Source of the DNA: Colimorpha_A sp045591885
GTDB lineage: Bacteria > Bacillota > Clostridia > Oscillospirales > CAG-272
NCBI GenBank assembly: GCA_045591885.1
Contig: JAZNTT010000004.1
Span: 1-24,496 of the forward strand
Direction: 5' to 3'
Length of the DNA: 24,496 nucleotides
Shown here piece by piece: positions 24,098 to 24,496 of this stretch. Numbering within the stretch: position 1 is the first letter of the stretch; each line of letters starts with the position of its first letter. The notes beneath the pieces are model-generated. The model had not been told where the DNA came from. It worked only from the letters and a program-made list of their open reading frames with translations, and did no database searches. The position numbers and the translations under genes were made by a program.

Positions 24098-24110
24098 GTG
24101 GTTTAGTCAC
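24098..24110. promoter_or_regulatory. Predicted Crp/Fnr-type operator, trxA promoter
   Basis: GTGGTTTAGTCAC within TTCAGTG...GTCACAAAT. One half-site is intact (GTGAC on the minus strand), the other is degenerate. It is centred on 24104, about 41 bases before the predicted trxA transcript start. The flanks TTCAGTG and GTCACAAA match the trxB copy. Confidence 0.68.
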
Positions 24111-24190
24111 AAATGAAACGTTCTTAACATCCACTGCTTGCTATGATATTACTGTGCAAGGGCGCGTTATCCTGCCGAGGAAAACAACAG

Positions 24191-24220
24191 AAAAAAGCAC
24201 TTCTATCGAAGTGCTTTTTT
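24191..24220 (-). terminator. Intrinsic terminator of the tRNA-Leu gene
   Basis: A perfect 13-base inverted repeat, AAAAAAGCACTTC (24191-24203) and GAAGTGCTTTTTT (24208-24220), loop TATC. It abuts the tRNA 3' CCA and ends in six T on the minus strand. Confidence 0.92.
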
Positions 24221-24305
24221 TGGTGCGGGAAACGGGACTTGAACCCGTACAGTGTGAACTACACGCCCCTCAAACGTGCGCGTCTGCCAGTTCCGCCACT
24301 CCCGC
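24221..24305 (-). tRNA. tRNA-Leu, anticodon GAG
   Basis: On the minus strand an 85-base tRNA begins GCGGGAGTGGCGGAAC and ends TTCCCGCACCA, with CCA encoded. The acceptor stem pairs GCGGGAG with TTCCCGC; the anticodon stem pairs CACGT with GCGTG around loop TTGAGGG, giving anticodon GAG (reads CUC and CUU). The long variable arm and the GGTTCAAGTCC T-loop fit a leucine tRNA. It has its own promoter and terminator. Confidence 0.95.
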
Positions 24306-24328
24306 ATATTGTCCCTTGGGACTGTGTT

Positions 24329-24357
24329 ATTATATCACCGCAAAACGAATTTGTCAA
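24329..24357 (-). promoter_or_regulatory. Consensus sigma-A promoter of tRNA-Leu
   Basis: On the minus strand TTGACA (24352-24357) and TATAAT (24329-24334) are 17 bases apart, a full consensus match as expected for a strong stable-RNA promoter. The start would be near 24322, 17 bases before the mature tRNA. Confidence 0.9.
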
Positions 24358-24430
24358 GGGCTTTTTTTAAGTTTTTCAATAATTTGACAAAAATTCTATG
24401 TTTTCAATCAAATTATATATATTATACCTA

Positions 24431-24459
24431 TTGATATAGCGAGCTAACCGTGCTATAAT
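24431..24459 (+). promoter_or_regulatory. Sigma-A promoter for a gene beyond the window
   Basis: TTGATA (24431-24436), 17-base spacer, TATAAT (24454-24459), with predicted start near 24466. A GAGGAG ribosome site at 24486-24491 shows that a coding region begins just after the window edge. Confidence 0.8.
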
Positions 24460-24471
24460 ATAATATTATAG
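24453..24471. repeat. 19-base palindrome over the -10 and start of the last promoter
   Basis: Arms CTATAATAT (24453-24461) and ATATTATAG (24463-24471) are perfectly complementary around one central A. The position over the -10 box and transcript start is typical of a repressor site. AT-rich sequence makes chance symmetry more likely, so this is suggestive only. Confidence 0.4.
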
Positions 24472-24496
24472 TACATAATTCTATCGAGGAGCTTAA

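Noticed and set aside
24384..24412. TTGACA on the + strand suggested a second outward promoter.
   Set aside because: No -10-like hexamer occurs 16-18 bases downstream; the promoter at 24431-24459 is much better.
1..24496. Search for CRISPR arrays, insertion sequences, phage genes, toxin-antitoxin pairs and biosynthetic clusters.
   Set aside because: No regularly spaced repeats, transposases, integrases or linked small gene pairs were seen; the window is chromosomal housekeeping plus short single-gene units.

Overview
The window looks like a chromosomal segment of an anaerobic clostridial Firmicute, probably an uncultured or gut-type Oscillospirales/Ruminococcaceae-like lineage. The evidence is the gene order xseA-xseB-ispA-tlyA-nadK-argR-recN, the WhiA homologue, purine-rich AAGGAG ribosome sites, sigma-A promoters, and a large surface protein with CxxC modules of a kind common in gut Clostridia. 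Base composition is moderate and most genes favour GAG/AAG/CTT codons. I see no phage, transposon, CRISPR array or plasmid signature. This taxonomic reading is inference; no ribosomal RNA is present.

Region 1 (1-14424, all + strand) is a dense housekeeping block: the tail of exonuclease VII large subunit, xseB, a short farnesyl/geranyl diphosphate synthase, TlyA rRNA methyltransferase, NAD kinase, arginine repressor, RecN, tyrosyl-tRNA synthetase, MurB, WhiA, a small gene remnant, DNA polymerase III alpha (DnaE) and a class A penicillin-binding protein. Many genes overlap or are separated by fewer than 20 bases, so the first seven are probably one operon. Genes usually found in this block in spore-forming relatives (dxs, spoIVB, spo0A; rapZ and yvcK beside murB/whiA) are not here.

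Region 2 (14433-21389) holds pyrophosphatase and a MATE transporter fired from back-to-back consensus promoters, a 1216-residue membrane-anchored surface protein, and an AraC-type regulator. Strong hairpin terminators separate the units.

Region 3 (21397-24110) is the most interesting part: ferritin, thioredoxin reductase and thioredoxin, each a single minus-strand gene, with a cysteine-rich Crp/Fnr-type regulator on the opposite strand between trxB and trxA. Each of the three minus-strand genes has a 13-base palindrome related to GTGACATTGTCAC lying exactly 22 bases upstream of its -10 box, centred about 41 bases before the predicted start of transcription and replacing a recognisable -35 box. 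The regulator's recognition helix carries R-E-V-V-S-R, close to the E. coli CRP helix that reads GTGA. The simplest model is a self-contained, locally controlled redox/iron regulon with class II activation.

Region 4 (24191-24496) contains a tRNA-Leu(GAG) gene on the minus strand with its own consensus promoter and terminator, and a + strand promoter carrying a 19-base palindrome for a gene starting beyond the window.
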